From: Hydrogenophaga sp.
GTDB taxonomy: Bacteria > Pseudomonadota > Gammaproteobacteria > Burkholderiales > Burkholderiaceae_C
Assembly (NCBI GenBank): GCA_030684755.1
Contig: JAUXXN010000449.1
Location: 1-7,459, forward strand
DNA: 7,459 nt
Direction: 5' to 3'
Shown here: piece by piece, positions 1 through 5,048 of the stretch
How the letters are laid out: each line of letters opens with the position of its first letter
Position numbering within the stretch: the stretch's first letter is position 1
Made by a program: the position numbers and the translations under genes
The notes under the pieces: model-generated
Told to the model about the DNA's origin: nothing
Seen by the model: the letters and a program-made list of their open reading frames with translations, nothing else
Databases searched by the model: none

Positions 1-597
1 CGCGCTGTGGCCCCGCTGGTTCCGGTGATTTTGGATGCCATGCGTGGCGACATGGGCAGCACCGCCGAGCTGTACGCAATTGAAGCGTTCGAGCGCTACG
101 GCGACGACGCGGTCACCCTCTCGCCGTTCATGGGTTTTGACTCGGTGCAGCCCTACCTGAAGTACCACGGCAAGGGCGCATTTTTGCTCTGCCGCACCTC
201 CAACCCCGGTGGCGACGACCTGCAAAACCAGCGCCTGGCCTCGGTGGACGGCCAGCCACTGCTCTACGAACACGTGGCCCGCCTGGCGCAAGGCCCCTGG
301 AACCTGAATGGCCAGCTAGGCCTGGTGGTGGGCGCCACCTACCCGGCAGAAATTCAGCGCGTGCGCGAACTCGCGCCCACCTTGCCGCTGCTCATCCCCG
401 GCGTGGGCGCGCAAGGCGGCGACGCGGTGGCCACCATCCGGGCGGGTTACCGCAACCAAGGCGGTGCCACCACCGGCCCGGTCATCGTCAATTCGTCGCG
501 CGCCATTCTGTATGCGTCCTGCGACGACGACTTCGCCGCCGCAGCCCGCCGCGAGGCGCTGCGCACCCGAGATTTACTGGAAGCGGCCAAGGGCTGA
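1..597 (+). CDS. pyrF: Orotidine 5'-phosphate decarboxylase, type 2 (5'-truncated by window)
   Basis: Cytosolic enzyme of pyrimidine synthesis that decarboxylates OMP to UMP. The frame is open from base 1, so the true start lies upstream; about 198 codons are visible and the N-terminal part is missing. Family blocks seen in order: [14 protein letters not shown] (active-site strand), [48 protein letters not shown] (phosphate-binding region) and [13 protein letters not shown], ending in TGA at 595-597. These are the blocks of the type-2 PyrF found in mycobacteria and many beta-proteobacteria. The oddity is in the catalytic motif: the family has DxKxxD, but here codon 40-42 is ATG (Met) where AAG (Lys) is expected. 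That lysine is the proton donor in characterised OMP decarboxylases. The rest of the protein looks intact, so this is either a sequence error, an inactive allele or a changed enzyme. The identity is certain; activity is doubtful. Confidence 0.93.
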   Translation, partial: RAVAPLVPVILDAMRGDMGSTAELYAIEAFERYGDDAVTLSPFMGFDSVQPYLKYHGKGAFLLCRTSNPGGDDLQNQRLASVDGQPLLYEHVARLAQGPWNLNGQLGLVVGATYPAEIQRVRELAPTLPLLIPGVGAQGGDAVATIRAGYRNQGGATTGPVIVNSSRAILYASCDDDFAAAARREALRTRDLLEAAKG

Positions 598-610
598 ACG
601 GTCAAAAGTC

Positions 611-655
611 AAATGATGTCACGCGGGCCGGGTAAGCGTGAAGTTGAAATCATTT
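611..655. promoter_or_regulatory. Possible operator: spaced inverted repeat before the fitAB-like locus
   Basis: AAATGAT at 611-617 is the exact reverse complement of ATCATTT at 649-655, with 31 bases between. It lies directly upstream of the FitA-like antitoxin, where Fit/Vap-type antitoxins usually bind to autoregulate. Seven-base arms this far apart can arise by chance, and no clear -35/-10 pair was found. A GAGG Shine-Dalgarno at 658-661 follows. Confidence 0.25.
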
Positions 656-669
656 GTGAGGACATGACG

Positions 670-885
670 ATGAGCAGCACCACCATCCGCATCTTGACAA
701 AGACCACAAAACCCGTCTGCGTCTGCGTGCAGCACGGCATGGCCTATCTATTGAACAAGAGGTTCGCAACATTCTTCAGCGCACGCTAGCAGCAGAATCT
801 GCTGCCATGAATGGCCTGGATTTTGCCAAGCGCATCAACCAGCGTTTCAGCGTCGCCAGCCCGCTAGGCCTGTGCCCAATTTTGA
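670..885 (+). pseudogene. FitA/StbC-like ribbon-helix-helix antitoxin, frameshifted
   Basis: Remnant of a FitA-type antitoxin, a small DNA-binding protein that normally neutralises and co-represses with the adjacent PIN toxin. ATG 670 is the best start, 8 nt after GAGG (658-661). It reads MSSTTIRIL and then, only after a switch of frame at about 695-697, DKDHKTRLRLRAARHG followed by LSIEQEVRNILQRTL. Joined, these match the family pattern (TIR-L-D..K.RLR.RAA.HG.S.E.E.R.IL). A single missing G in ATCTTG(G)ACAAA explains the break. The later frame has no stop before the toxin and runs on to 1010, while another frame offers TGA at 883-885 just ahead of the toxin. A second indel or small deletion near 860-880 is therefore likely. 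As written the gene cannot make a full antitoxin. The family call is firm; the end coordinate is approximate. Confidence 0.72.
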
Positions 886-904
886 GCCGTCATGAGCATG
901 GTTT

Positions 905-1324
905 TTGCTGGATACCAACGTCTTGTCGGAGCTCATGCGAGCCATGCCTGCACCTGAAGTGCTGGAATGGTTCGCGGGGCAAAGCGCCGATCAGCTCAAC
1001 ACCAGCGTGATCACCCAGGCGGAGATACTGGCTGGCATCGCCTTTTTGCCAGAGGGTAAACGTCGCAACGCACTGGCAGCGGCTGCCGCTTCGATTTTTG
1101 AGGAAAATTTTGAAGGGCGTTGTCTCAACTTCGACCGTTTGGCCGCTGGGACTTGCGCCAAGGTCAGGACACAAAGACAGCGCGATGGACGACCTATTGA
1201 CACACCAGATGCCCAGATTGTCGCCATCGCTCTGGCCCACGGGTTGTGCCTGGTGACCCGAAACACCAAAGATTTTGCGGGCATCGCGGGCTTGTCCGTC
1301 GTGAACCCCTGGCAAACGCATTGA
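905..1324 (+). CDS. PIN-domain toxin, FitB/VapC family
   Basis: A 139-residue PIN-domain ribonuclease of the VapC/FitB type, which in active systems cleaves RNA in the cytoplasm and is held in check by the FitA-like partner. The acidic residues of the PIN active site are all present, counted from the TTG at 905: Asp3 (MLDTNVLSEL), Glu40 (ITQAEIL), Asp102 (DAQIVAIA) and Asp123 (TRNTKDF). The end motif NPWQTH is typical. The start is odd. The natural beginning appears to be ATG 892 or 898, which would give MVLLDTN if the run of five T at 902-906 were four T; the extra T throws these ATGs out of frame. TTG 905 still gives a near full-length protein and has a weak GAG at 894-896. The toxin may thus survive although its antitoxin is broken, or both breaks may be read errors. 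Confidence 0.82.
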   Translation: MLDTNVLSELMRAMPAPEVLEWFAGQSADQLNTSVITQAEILAGIAFLPEGKRRNALAAAAASIFEENFEGRCLNFDRLAAGTCAKVRTQRQRDGRPIDTPDAQIVAIALAHGLCLVTRNTKDFAGIAGLSVVNPWQTH

Positions 1325-1350
1325 GCCACAGGGCACAGGTTGAAACCGAA

Positions 1351-1369
1351 AAATTGGAATCTGACCCCG
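1351..1369. repeat. 17-bp interspersed repeat, copy 1
   Basis: Contains AATTGGAATCTGACCCC (1352-1368), preceded by A and followed by G. The same 17 bases recur at 2658-2674 and 3492-3508, with a decayed form at 3195-3213. This copy lies 27 bp after the PIN toxin stop and 46 bp before the nucleotidyltransferase start, so it separates two unrelated TA modules. Confidence 0.8.
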
Positions 1370-1377
1370 TTTATTTC

Positions 1378-1408
1378 TTGCCAAAAAATAGATCGATCTT
1401 GCTAAAAT
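1378..1408 (+). promoter_or_regulatory. Putative sigma-70 promoter of the nucleotidyltransferase/HEPN pair
   Basis: TTGCCA at 1378-1383 resembles a -35 box and TAAAAT at 1403-1408 a -10 box. The 19-bp spacing is longer than the ideal 17. Transcription would begin near 1414-1416, that is on or beside the A of ATG 1415. No Shine-Dalgarno precedes that ATG, so a leaderless mRNA is the natural reading. This rests on motif inspection only. Confidence 0.45.
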
Positions 1409-1415
1409 TTAGCAA
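1399..1415. promoter_or_regulatory. Perfect palindromic operator overlapping the start codon
   Basis: TTGCTAAAATTTAGCAA is an exact inverted repeat with 8-bp arms and a single central A. It covers the putative -10 box and reaches the A of the ATG at 1415. The downstream protein has an N-terminal winged-helix domain, so self-repression at this site is the obvious model. Another 10-bp palindrome, AGATCGATCT, sits at 1390-1399. Confidence 0.65.
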
Positions 1416-1990
1416 TGTCTCTTGCTTCTGCCATTTTTTCAGACAGTCAATCCAAAGTCTATCGGTGGATATTTGGCCAGCCCGACCGGCAATACCACTT
1501 GAGTGAGCTGCAACGCCTGACAGGCTTGGGCAGTGCTTCGTTACAACGGGAACTGAATCGATTGGCGGTGGCGGGTCTGGTTCGTTCTGTGCGCCAGGGC
1601 AACATGCGTTGCGTTCAAGCCCACGCCCAAAGTCCGGTCTATGCCGAACTGGTGGCCTTGACGCGCAAAACGCTGGGCGTGGTGCCTCTGCTGCAAGAAG
1701 CCTTGGCGCCCCTCTTGCCCAAGCTGCAAGCCGCTTGGGTTTACGGTTCGGTCGCCCGACAGACGGATACAGCGCACAGTGATGTGGACGTCATGCTGGT
1801 GGGCAGCGATCTGCTTTTGGGCGAAGTGCTGGGGCTTTTGCTGCCCGCAGAGGCCCAGTTGGGGCGAAAAATCAACCCCAATTGCTACACCACCGAAGAA
1901 TTCGAGCGGCGTCGGCGTGAACCCGATTCCTTCGTCAACCGTGTCTTGTCGCAGCCTGTGCTGCCGCTGATAGAAGGAAGTGGACCATGA
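1415..1990 (+). CDS. Winged-helix DNA-binding / MNT-type nucleotidyltransferase protein (putative antitoxin)
   Basis: A 191-residue two-domain protein. Residues about 10-70 form a winged helix of the MarR/ArsR kind (SKVYRWIF, LSELQRLTGLGSASLQREL, then LAVAGLVRSVRQGN as the wing). Residues about 105-165 form a minimal nucleotidyltransferase with the catalytic signature G111-S112-V-A-R115 and S122-D123-V-D125, followed by a hydrophobic strand. In HEPN/MNT TA systems the MNT protein is the antitoxin, which in MntA-HepT adds AMP to the toxin; the same role here is inference. The gene overlaps the HEPN gene by ATGA at 1987-1990, so the two are probably translationally coupled. ATG 1415 was chosen because the conserved region begins there and it follows the operator; no Shine-Dalgarno is seen. 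The frame is intact with all key residues. Confidence 0.82.
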   Translation: MSLASAIFSDSQSKVYRWIFGQPDRQYHLSELQRLTGLGSASLQRELNRLAVAGLVRSVRQGNMRCVQAHAQSPVYAELVALTRKTLGVVPLLQEALAPLLPKLQAAWVYGSVARQTDTAHSDVDVMLVGSDLLLGEVLGLLLPAEAQLGRKINPNCYTTEEFERRRREPDSFVNRVLSQPVLPLIEGSGP

Positions 1991-2409
1991 GCACGCGTGA
2001 ACTGGACAACTTGGTGCGCATCGGCCAGCTCAAGGCGGAGCCGCGCAATCCAGCGGAATTTAAACGCTTGCTGGACATGGCGCGCACAAGGCTGGCCGAC
2101 GCGCAACTGGTTGGTGTTTCGCGGGAAGGACGGTTCACCAGCGCTTACAACGCAGCCCATGCGGCGGCCCTGGCTGCGCTGCGTTGGCATGGATACCGCA
2201 GCGAAAACAGGTTCACCGTTTTTCAATGCTTGACGCACACGGTGGGTTGGCCAGCGTCTCAATGGCGCGTGTTGGATGCTGCGCACCAAAAAAGAAACAT
2301 GGCTGAATATGAAGGTTTTCTTGAAGTGGAGGAGTCCACGATCAAGGATCTCTGCGGCTTGGTCGCAGAGCTGATTGATGTTGTACAAAGCACGGCGCAA
2401 AGTCCATGA
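1987..2409 (+). CDS. HEPN-domain protein, putative toxin of the pair
   Basis: A 140-residue, largely helical protein. It shows the pattern of a HEPN subfamily (I recall it as SAV_6107-like): ARTRLADAQLVGVSREGRF, AYNAAHAAALAALRWHGYR, then a conserved HTVGWPASQWRVLDAAHQ and R103-N104-M-A-E-Y108-E-G. HEPN toxins are usually RNases with an Rx4-6H motif. Here the Arg-Asn is kept, but the His position carries Tyr/Glu, as is usual for this subfamily as I remember it, so catalysis cannot be assumed. The start overlaps the stop of the nucleotidyltransferase gene. Its own TGA (2407-2409) overlaps an ATG at 2406 that opens a short AbiEii-like tail. Frame and length look complete. Confidence 0.78.
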   Translation: MSTRELDNLVRIGQLKAEPRNPAEFKRLLDMARTRLADAQLVGVSREGRFTSAYNAAHAAALAALRWHGYRSENRFTVFQCLTHTVGWPASQWRVLDAAHQKRNMAEYEGFLEVEESTIKDLCGLVAELIDVVQSTAQSP

Positions 2410-2415
2410 CCATCT

Positions 2416-2420
2416 ACACC
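2416..2420. repeat. Target-site duplication, left copy
   Basis: ACACC directly before the MITE, identical to 2568-2572 after it. In the paralogous empty sequence (AACACCGTACCC near 3107-3117) the ACACC occurs once. Confidence 0.75.
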
Positions 2421-2567
2421 TGTAAACGGCAGTCAGTTTCCGCGTAAATCTGGTGTCGGGGAAAAATGAGATTGCGCTACAGAGGAGCTTTTTGACCCTG
2501 GTAAACAGAATCGACTCGGCACCATTTTCCGCCACCATTTTTCAGCGGATTTACACCGCCGTTAACA
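2421..2567. mobile_element. 147-bp MITE with imperfect terminal inverted repeats, possibly IS21-derived
   Basis: The left end reads TGTAAACGGCAGTCAGTTTC. The right end, on the other strand, reads TGTTAACGGCGGTGTAAATC. Over the first 23 bases 16 match, and similarity continues inward (TGGTGTCGGGG near 2451-2461 against TGGTGGCGG from the right). Both ends start with TG, and the element is flanked by 5-bp direct repeats ACACC. The un-inserted sequence is visible in the duplicate near 3096-3120, which confirms both boundaries. It has no room for a transposase and would have moved in trans. Assignment to IS21 rests only on TG ends and duplication length and is tentative. Confidence 0.72.
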
Positions 2568-2572
2568 ACACC
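2568..2572. repeat. Target-site duplication, right copy
   Basis: ACACC directly after the MITE, matching 2416-2420. Confidence 0.75.
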
Positions 2573-2681
2573 GTCCCCAAGGCCCTACTGTGGCAAAACA
2601 TCCGCCGTTTGCGACAGGTATTGCCTTCTGGCTAGAAGACACTGCGCAGACTGGGGAAATTGGAATCTGACCCCGATTGAT
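2573..2681 (+). repeat. Diverged direct duplication, copy A
   Basis: This stretch, together with 2405-2420 before the MITE, aligns along its length with 3096-3218. Shared landmarks are CCCAAGGCCCT, CTGTGGCA, TTGCCTTCTGGCTAG, GCAGACTGGG and the following 17-bp repeat plus CGATT. Differences within the coding part are largely at third codon positions, pointing to an old duplication of, or separate descent from, a once-coding gene. Confidence 0.75.
2657..2675. repeat. 17-bp interspersed repeat, copy 2
   Basis: AATTGGAATCTGACCCC at 2658-2674, identical to copy 1 including flanking A and G. It sits where the 3' tail of one AbiEii-like copy ends and the 5'-truncated second copy begins. Confidence 0.8.
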
Positions 2682-3174
2682 CCTTCACCCAAGCGCGCTG
2701 CCCATGGCTGTCTCGCACCCCATTCGAGCCGACCAATACGGCATCCGAACGCAGGTGCCCATTGACGGGCAGGCCATCAAACTAGAAATCGTGCGCGAGG
2801 CGCGGATAGCACTGCACCCACCTGGGCCAAAGGATGTGATCTGTGGCATCGCCACCTTGACACCGCTGGATTTGGCAGCATCCACACTGCTGGCCAATTC
2901 GGATCGGCAAGCCGATGATGGTGTGTTCAGCCGCGACGTGATCGACCTCGCCATGATGAACCTGCAACTGCCCGTGCTGCGCCAAGCCCTCGCCAAGGCA
3001 GAACAGGCCTACGGTCTGGCCGTCACACGCGACCTTGGTAAAGCCATTGACCGGCTACAAGTCCGCACGGGCTGGCTCGACCGCTGCATGCAAGCCATGG
3101 CCATCAACACCGTACCCAAGGCCCTGCTGTGGCAGAAAATTCGCCGACTGCGGAGGGTTTTGCCTTCTGGCTAG
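2677..3174 (+). pseudogene. AbiEii/AbiGii-like nucleotidyltransferase, 5'-truncated
   Basis: About 165 codons of the middle and C-terminal part of an AbiEii-type nucleotidyltransferase, the toxin class of AbiE-like phage-defence/TA systems. Recognisable stretches are IDGQAIKLEIVREARI, CGIATLTPLDLAASTLLAN, SDRQADDGVF and SRDVIDLAMM, then an Ala/Leu-rich helix, GWLDRCMQAMAIN and the tail TVPKALLWQKIRRLRRVLPSG. The N-terminal half, which carries the Gly-Gly/DxD nucleotide- and metal-binding motifs, is absent. The open frame instead begins (TTG 2677, then ATG 2704) directly after repeat copy 2, with no Shine-Dalgarno. No AbiEi antitoxin is nearby. It cannot be catalytic as it stands. The family is recognised from the RDxxDLA and dR motifs and is moderately sure. 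Confidence 0.68.
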
Positions 3175-3218
3175 CAGATACCGTGCAGACTGGGCAATTT
3201 GGAACCTAATCTCGATTT
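3096..3218 (+). repeat. Diverged direct duplication, copy B
   Basis: Counterpart of 2405-2420 plus 2573-2681, without the MITE. It covers the last 25 or so codons of the AbiEii-like fragment and runs through the decayed 17-bp repeat. It supplies the empty-site sequence that dates the MITE insertion after the duplication. Confidence 0.75.
3195..3213. repeat. 17-bp interspersed repeat, decayed copy 3
   Basis: CAATTTGGAACCTAATCTCG lines up with the consensus AAATTGGAATCTGACCCCG at the same place in the duplication, with several substitutions. It separates the AbiEii-like remnant from the MntA-like remnant. Confidence 0.55.
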
Positions 3219-3260
3219 TTGAACACCTACACTTCAAGAGACCCGCCAAGAAGCCGAACC

Positions 3261-3467
3261 ATGCTGCTAGACCCACTGCGCGCTCAACGCGAAACCATAC
3301 ACACGCTGGGGCGCCGCTACGGCGCTCGCCGCATACGCGTTCAGCAACGCCTGCCCCTCACCGAAGAACTCGCCCTGCTGCTTTATCGCTCCGTCGAGGT
3401 GGTGCCCGAGCACGAACTCCATAGGCATATTCGGGAATATGTATTCATGGAAGCCGTTGAAATATGA
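3261..3467 (+). pseudogene. MntA-like minimal nucleotidyltransferase with internal deletion of the catalytic segment
   Basis: From ATG 3261 the protein reads MLLDPLRAQRETIHTLGRRY, then GARRIRV, which is the usual N-terminus of a small MntA-type antitoxin. The next expected block is FGSVARG.....SDxD, holding the catalytic Ser/Asp residues. Instead it jumps at about 3341-3344 to QQRLPLTEELALLL, then EVVPEHELHRHIREYVFMEA, the normal C-terminus. Roughly 30 residues are missing, without a frame change. The 68-codon product would lack nucleotidyltransferase activity. Its TGA (3465-3467) overlaps ATG 3464 of a HepT-like start, the normal MntA-HepT gene order. The flanking blocks are distinctive enough for a fairly sure family call. 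Confidence 0.72.
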
Positions 3468-3490
3468 ACAAACCGTGGCAGCCCTACGTG
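3464..3490 (+). pseudogene. HepT-like toxin gene, first nine codons only
   Basis: ATG 3464 overlaps the MntA-like stop by ATGA. It encodes MNKPWQPYV, which looks like a HepT/DUF86 N-terminus (usually a W-x-x-Y-V pattern near the start). Homology ends at 3490, and the next base begins GAATTGGAATCTGACCCC, copy 4 of the repeat. The frame then runs through the repeat to TGA at 3545-3547. The short length limits confidence, but the position right behind an MntA-like gene supports the call. Confidence 0.55.
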
Positions 3491-3566
3491 GAATTGGAAT
3501 CTGACCCCAATTGTTTTGACCCCAATTGTTTGACCCCAATTGTTTGACTCCAAGTGTTCATACCCC
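3491..3566. repeat. Repeat copy 4 followed by a 14-15 bp tandem array
   Basis: Copy 4 of the interspersed repeat is at 3492-3508. It is followed by units AATTGTTTTGACCCC (3509-3523), AATTGTTTGACCCC (3524-3537), AATTGTTTGACTCC (3538-3551) and a worn AAGTGTTCATACCCC (3552-3566). Each unit ends in the same TGACCCC as the repeat, so the array probably grew from its 3' half. AATTGG and CCAATT (3492-3497 and 3505-3510) could pair as a small hairpin. The array ends 3 bp from the tfpZ stop codon. Confidence 0.85.
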
Positions 3567-3569
3567 GAT

Positions 3570-4358
3570 TTACTCACCGTAGGGATCAATAGGCAGGTAG
3601 GCAAAGGGTTCTAGGGTTTTGGCGTGAAACAACGCGGTCCAAAATGCCGTGCGGCTTAGCAAGGGCAGGTACAGGACATCGGAGGCAGAAACACCGTGGG
3701 ACTCGAGGGCTTGTTGCAGGGTTTGGCGCAATTGTGGTTCGCGCTCTATGAGATCATTCAGGGGCTTGGCCTCATGCCGAACTGCATCATTGGCTTGCTC
3801 AAACGGCATCCAAAAATCAGGACGGAAAGCAAGGTGCACACCTTGGAGGGCAGCAAAAGTCGCCTCCGTACGTTCAGCGATGTTGGCAAAGGGGCGCACT
3901 GCCACCCAACCAGGCCCCCCCAGCGGCAGCTTTTGAAAACCTTCGGGTGCTTTGGGCAGCAACTCTGGGGGTACATCAACCGCATGAACAACGCGCAAGC
4001 GGTCAATCTCAAAAGCCATGTACACCGGGCGGGCTTGGTGCAGCGTCCACAGGCCGTAGGCCAAGGCAGCGCACTGCACCAACACAATCAAAGCCACATC
4101 GGTACGCCATTCGCGGGCAGATTTACTGGGCTTGGACACCACCATGGTGGCCAGTGGGCCGAGCATCACATCCACTACCACCAGCAAACTAAACAGGTAA
4201 AGACCACCCGAGATCAAGCGGTAAGGTGCTGGATACCAAACACCCAACACGACTGGGGCAACCAGCAACGCCACGATCAAACTCAAGACAAGGTGTATAA
4301 CACCTAAGCGCAGGCGTTGGGCAACTGTCAGGTAAATGGGGGTTAAAACTGTTTTCAT
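3570..4358 (-). CDS. tfpZ: Type IV pilin accessory protein, TfpX/TfpZ family
   Basis: Inner-membrane protein of 262 residues that belongs with one particular type IV pilin and helps its stable assembly; its genes characteristically sit next to pilA. Three hydrophobic segments are visible at about residues 18-41, 48-73 and 87-106. They are followed by a soluble, probably periplasmic, region of about 155 residues. The family signature lies across segments 2 and 3: VVDVMLGPLATMVV, a basic stretch KPSKSAREWRTD, then QCAALAYGLW, ARPVYMAFEIDRLRVV. ATG 4358 (MKTVLTPIYLTVAQRLRLGV) is chosen over a TTG at 4442 because the latter lies inside the terminator hairpin and adds a non-family leader. No strong Shine-Dalgarno is seen. 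A TATGAT at 4373-4368 could be a weak -10 for separate expression; otherwise it is read by leakage from pilA. Confidence 0.85.
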   Translation of the reverse strand: MKTVLTPIYLTVAQRLRLGVIHLVLSLIVALLVAPVVLGVWYPAPYRLISGGLYLFSLLVVVDVMLGPLATMVVSKPSKSAREWRTDVALIVLVQCAALAYGLWTLHQARPVYMAFEIDRLRVVHAVDVPPELLPKAPEGFQKLPLGGPGWVAVRPFANIAERTEATFAALQGVHLAFRPDFWMPFEQANDAVRHEAKPLNDLIEREPQLRQTLQQALESHGVSASDVLYLPLLSRTAFWTALFHAKTLEPFAYLPIDPYGE

Positions 4359-4430
4359 TGCCAATTTATCATACGTCACTTGCTGGTTATTTGGCTTCGT
4401 GCCTGTATCTGCAGATTGGATTTCCCACGA

Positions 4431-4470
4431 AATAAAAGCCAAAGATCCCGTAAGATCTTTGGCTTTTATT
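4431..4470 (-). terminator. Rho-independent terminator between pilA and tfpZ
   Basis: A perfect 17-bp inverted repeat (arms 4431-4447 and 4454-4470) with a 6-nt loop. The outer part is A-rich before and T-rich after the GCC core on either strand, so it could work in both directions. It lies 33 bp after the pilA stop. It would end most pilA transcripts while letting a fraction through to tfpZ, fitting the excess of pilin over its accessory protein. Confidence 0.88.
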
Positions 4471-4503
4471 AAGGTAAGCTGTTAATTTAACTTTGCAGCA
4501 TAC

Positions 4504-4998
4504 TTATGGAGCAGGAGGCACAAAGCGGCAAGATCCGGGCAAATACTTTGCTGGAACGCCAGTCGTTCCAGCACCAGGGCCACACTCCCACTTAAACACT
4601 GGAGAACCCAGATGACCCGCTGTTGTTACATTTTTCGCAACGGTATCAGTTTGGAAAGGTGTCAAAACGACAGTTTTTGCATCAATGGCTGTATCGCCAA
4701 ACCCACGGGTGTTTATTGTTGCAACGCCGTTTGCATCAGTCGCAATAGCTGATACGTATTTGGTTGACGCCGAGGTCTCACATCCCCAATTGCCCGCGCC
4801 GGGGGCGGCAGAGGCAGTTTGATAGACTTCAGTGATGCCGGTTCTACAAGTGCTGCCAGCAAGAATAACTTCAGACATTTTGGCACGCACTGTGTAATCC
4901 TGATAAGCCGGCAGTGCCACAGCAGCCAAGATACCGATGATGGCCACCACGATCATCAGTTCGATGAGGGTGAAACCTTTTTGAATGGAATGCTTCAT
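4504..4998 (-). CDS. pilA: Type IV pilin major subunit (prepilin)
   Basis: Main building block of type IV pili (twitching, adhesion, DNA uptake). The 164-residue prepilin has a short leader MKHSIQKG. PilD-type peptidase would cut after Gly8 and methylate Phe9 (mature Phe1), giving [20 protein letters not shown] with the conserved Glu at mature position 5. The hydrophobic helix continues to [15 protein letters not shown]. The globular head has four cysteines (51, 73, 139, 157). Cys139-Cys157 would close the C-terminal D-region loop, and 51-73 may form a second disulfide, as in some pilins. The Shine-Dalgarno AAGGAG (5010-5005) is 6 nt before ATG. Expression is from a sigma-54 promoter upstream, and a strong terminator follows the gene. 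The neighbouring tfpZ fits a strain-specific pilin cassette. The gene is complete. Confidence 0.96.
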   Translation of the reverse strand: MKHSIQKGFTLIELMIVVAIIGILAAVALPAYQDYTVRAKMSEVILAGSTCRTGITEVYQTASAAPGAGNWGCETSASTKYVSAIATDANGVATINTRGFGDTAIDAKTVVLTPFQTDTVAKNVTTAGHLGSPVFKWECGPGAGTTGVPAKYLPGSCRFVPPAP

Positions 4999-5048
4999 AA
5001 AAAACTCCTTGGAAGAGGAAAGGATGGGGAAAACCGCAGGTTACACAC

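Larger units (their letters stand above)
2406..2635 (+). pseudogene. AbiEii-like nucleotidyltransferase C-terminal tail, split by a MITE
   Basis: Skipping the insertion at 2421-2572, bases 2406-2420 and 2573-2635 join into a 25-residue reading frame, MTIYTVPKALLWQ followed by NIRRLRQVLPSG and TAG. This is nearly the same as the last residues of the longer AbiEii-like fragment ending at 3174 (MAINTVPKALLWQ, KIRRLRRVLPSG). It is therefore a second copy of that gene's 3' end. It begins exactly at the HEPN stop codon (ATGA), which suggests a recombination junction. An apparent 60-codon frame beginning at 2453 merely fuses MITE sequence to this tail. Confidence 0.7.

Noticed and set aside
1885..2538. 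Long minus-strand open frame opposite the nucleotidyltransferase and HEPN genes
   Set aside because: It lies antisense to two well supported genes, has an Arg/Ser-rich low-information composition and no family pattern.
2558..2573. GTTAAC near 2561 as an integron attC core
   Set aside because: It is part of the MITE's terminal repeat; no paired attC arms or integrase are present.
2453..2635. 60-codon gene after the HEPN gene
   Set aside because: Its first 40 codons are MITE sequence; only the tail matches a real protein, and that tail belongs to the interrupted AbiEii-like copy.
3035..3424. 129-codon plus-strand frame overlapping the AbiEii and MntA remnants
   Set aside because: It is out of frame with both recognised remnants and rich in Arg/Pro/His, as expected of a shadow frame.
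3492..3566. Tandem units as a small CRISPR array
   Set aside because: The units are only 14-15 bp and follow one another with no spacers.
3696..4307. 203-codon plus-strand frame opposite tfpZ
   Set aside because: Antisense to the signature membrane segments of TfpZ and without any domain.
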